DNA of 6,214 nt from Nostocaceae cyanobacterium CSSed10_463m (GTDB lineage: Bacteria > Cyanobacteriota > Cyanobacteriia > Cyanobacteriales > Nostocaceae), in NCBI GenBank assembly GCA_003556955.1, contig PWQB01000600.1, positions 1-6,214 of the forward strand, given 5' to 3'. Positions 6,145 through 6,214 of the stretch are shown piece by piece. Made by a program: the position numbers and the translations under genes. The notes under the pieces were generated by a model that searched no databases, was not told where the DNA came from, and worked only from the letters and a program-made list of their open reading frames with translations. Position 1 is the stretch's first letter. Every line of letters starts with the position of its first letter.

Positions 6145-6186
6145 TGGTCATTAGTCATTGGTCATTAGTCATTAGTCATTAGTCAT
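6138..6186. repeat. Heptamer tandem array, seven ATGACYA units, abutting the ispF start
   Basis: On the plus strand there are seven uninterrupted units of TAGTCAT or TGGTCAT. Read in the ispF direction they are ATGACTA three times, ATGACCA, ATGACTA, ATGACCA, ATGACTA; the last unit supplies the ispF start codon and its second codon. This is the STRR class of repeat known from heterocystous cyanobacteria. Copy number of such arrays can change by slippage. Being within the 5' leader, any change would alter the spacing and number of upstream ATGs. Confidence 0.9.
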
Positions 6187-6206
6187 TGGGAAGTCTCTTC
6201 TCCCCC
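6141..6206 (-). promoter_or_regulatory. Possible upstream mini-ORF ladder leading into ispF
   Basis: A purine-rich GGGGGGAGAAGAG (6207-6195) lies upstream of the repeat array at a distance where it could serve as a Shine-Dalgarno sequence for the first repeat ATG (6186-6184). From there MTND-stop (6186-6172) ends in TAATG. The next frame, MTNDQ-stop (6172-6155), ends overlapping the next start as ATGA. A third, MTNDQ-stop (6158-6141), ends overlapping the ispF ATG as ATGA. The frames are certain; that they are transcribed, translated or coupled is inference. Confidence 0.35.
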
Positions 6207-6214
6207 CTGCACCC

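Overview
The window looks like ordinary chromosome from a filamentous, heterocyst-type (Nostocales) cyanobacterium. Three things suggest this. There are four copies of the HIP1 octamer GCGATCGC (1261-1268, 1904-1911, 3201-3208, 6088-6095). Heptanucleotide tandem arrays of the STRR type occur at 541-571 and 6138-6186. The proteins themselves (IspF, ArgH, LarB and several small hypotheticals) have a cyanobacterial character. No database search was possible, so the genus is an inference.

Layout. A short plus-strand gene (3-167) encodes a 54-residue protein with a basic body and an acidic tail; it is followed by a strong hairpin terminator (208-238). A repeat-filled spacer follows, with a MITE-like inverted-repeat element (319-531), a smaller nested palindrome and a 7-bp tandem repeat. 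Everything to the right is on the minus strand. In transcription order, right to left, it is: ispF (6144-5659), a small PD-(D/E)XK nuclease-like protein (5591-5118), a lipoprotein of the family-5 peptide-type solute-binding proteins (5094-3310), larB (3228-2452, GTG start), a 68-residue membrane protein (2281-2075) and argH (1962-577). The gaps are 67, 23, 81, 170 and 112 bp. Only the nuclease-like gene and the binding-protein gene are close enough to make cotranscription likely; the others may or may not share transcripts.

How the genes relate. They do not form one pathway. IspF belongs to the plastid-type MEP isoprenoid route, ArgH makes the last step of arginine synthesis, LarB starts synthesis of the nickel-pincer nucleotide cofactor, and the binding protein presents peptides or similar solutes to an ABC permease that is not in the window. 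The set resembles the loosely ordered gene neighbourhoods usual in cyanobacteria.

I see no new defence, mobile or biosynthetic system. The most interesting feature is at ispF. Its start codon is the last ATG of a seven-unit heptamer array, and the array creates a ladder of 4-5 codon mini-ORFs whose stops overlap the next starts and lead into ispF. The MITE-like element and the AT-rich orphan nuclease-like gene are the other items worth a second look.
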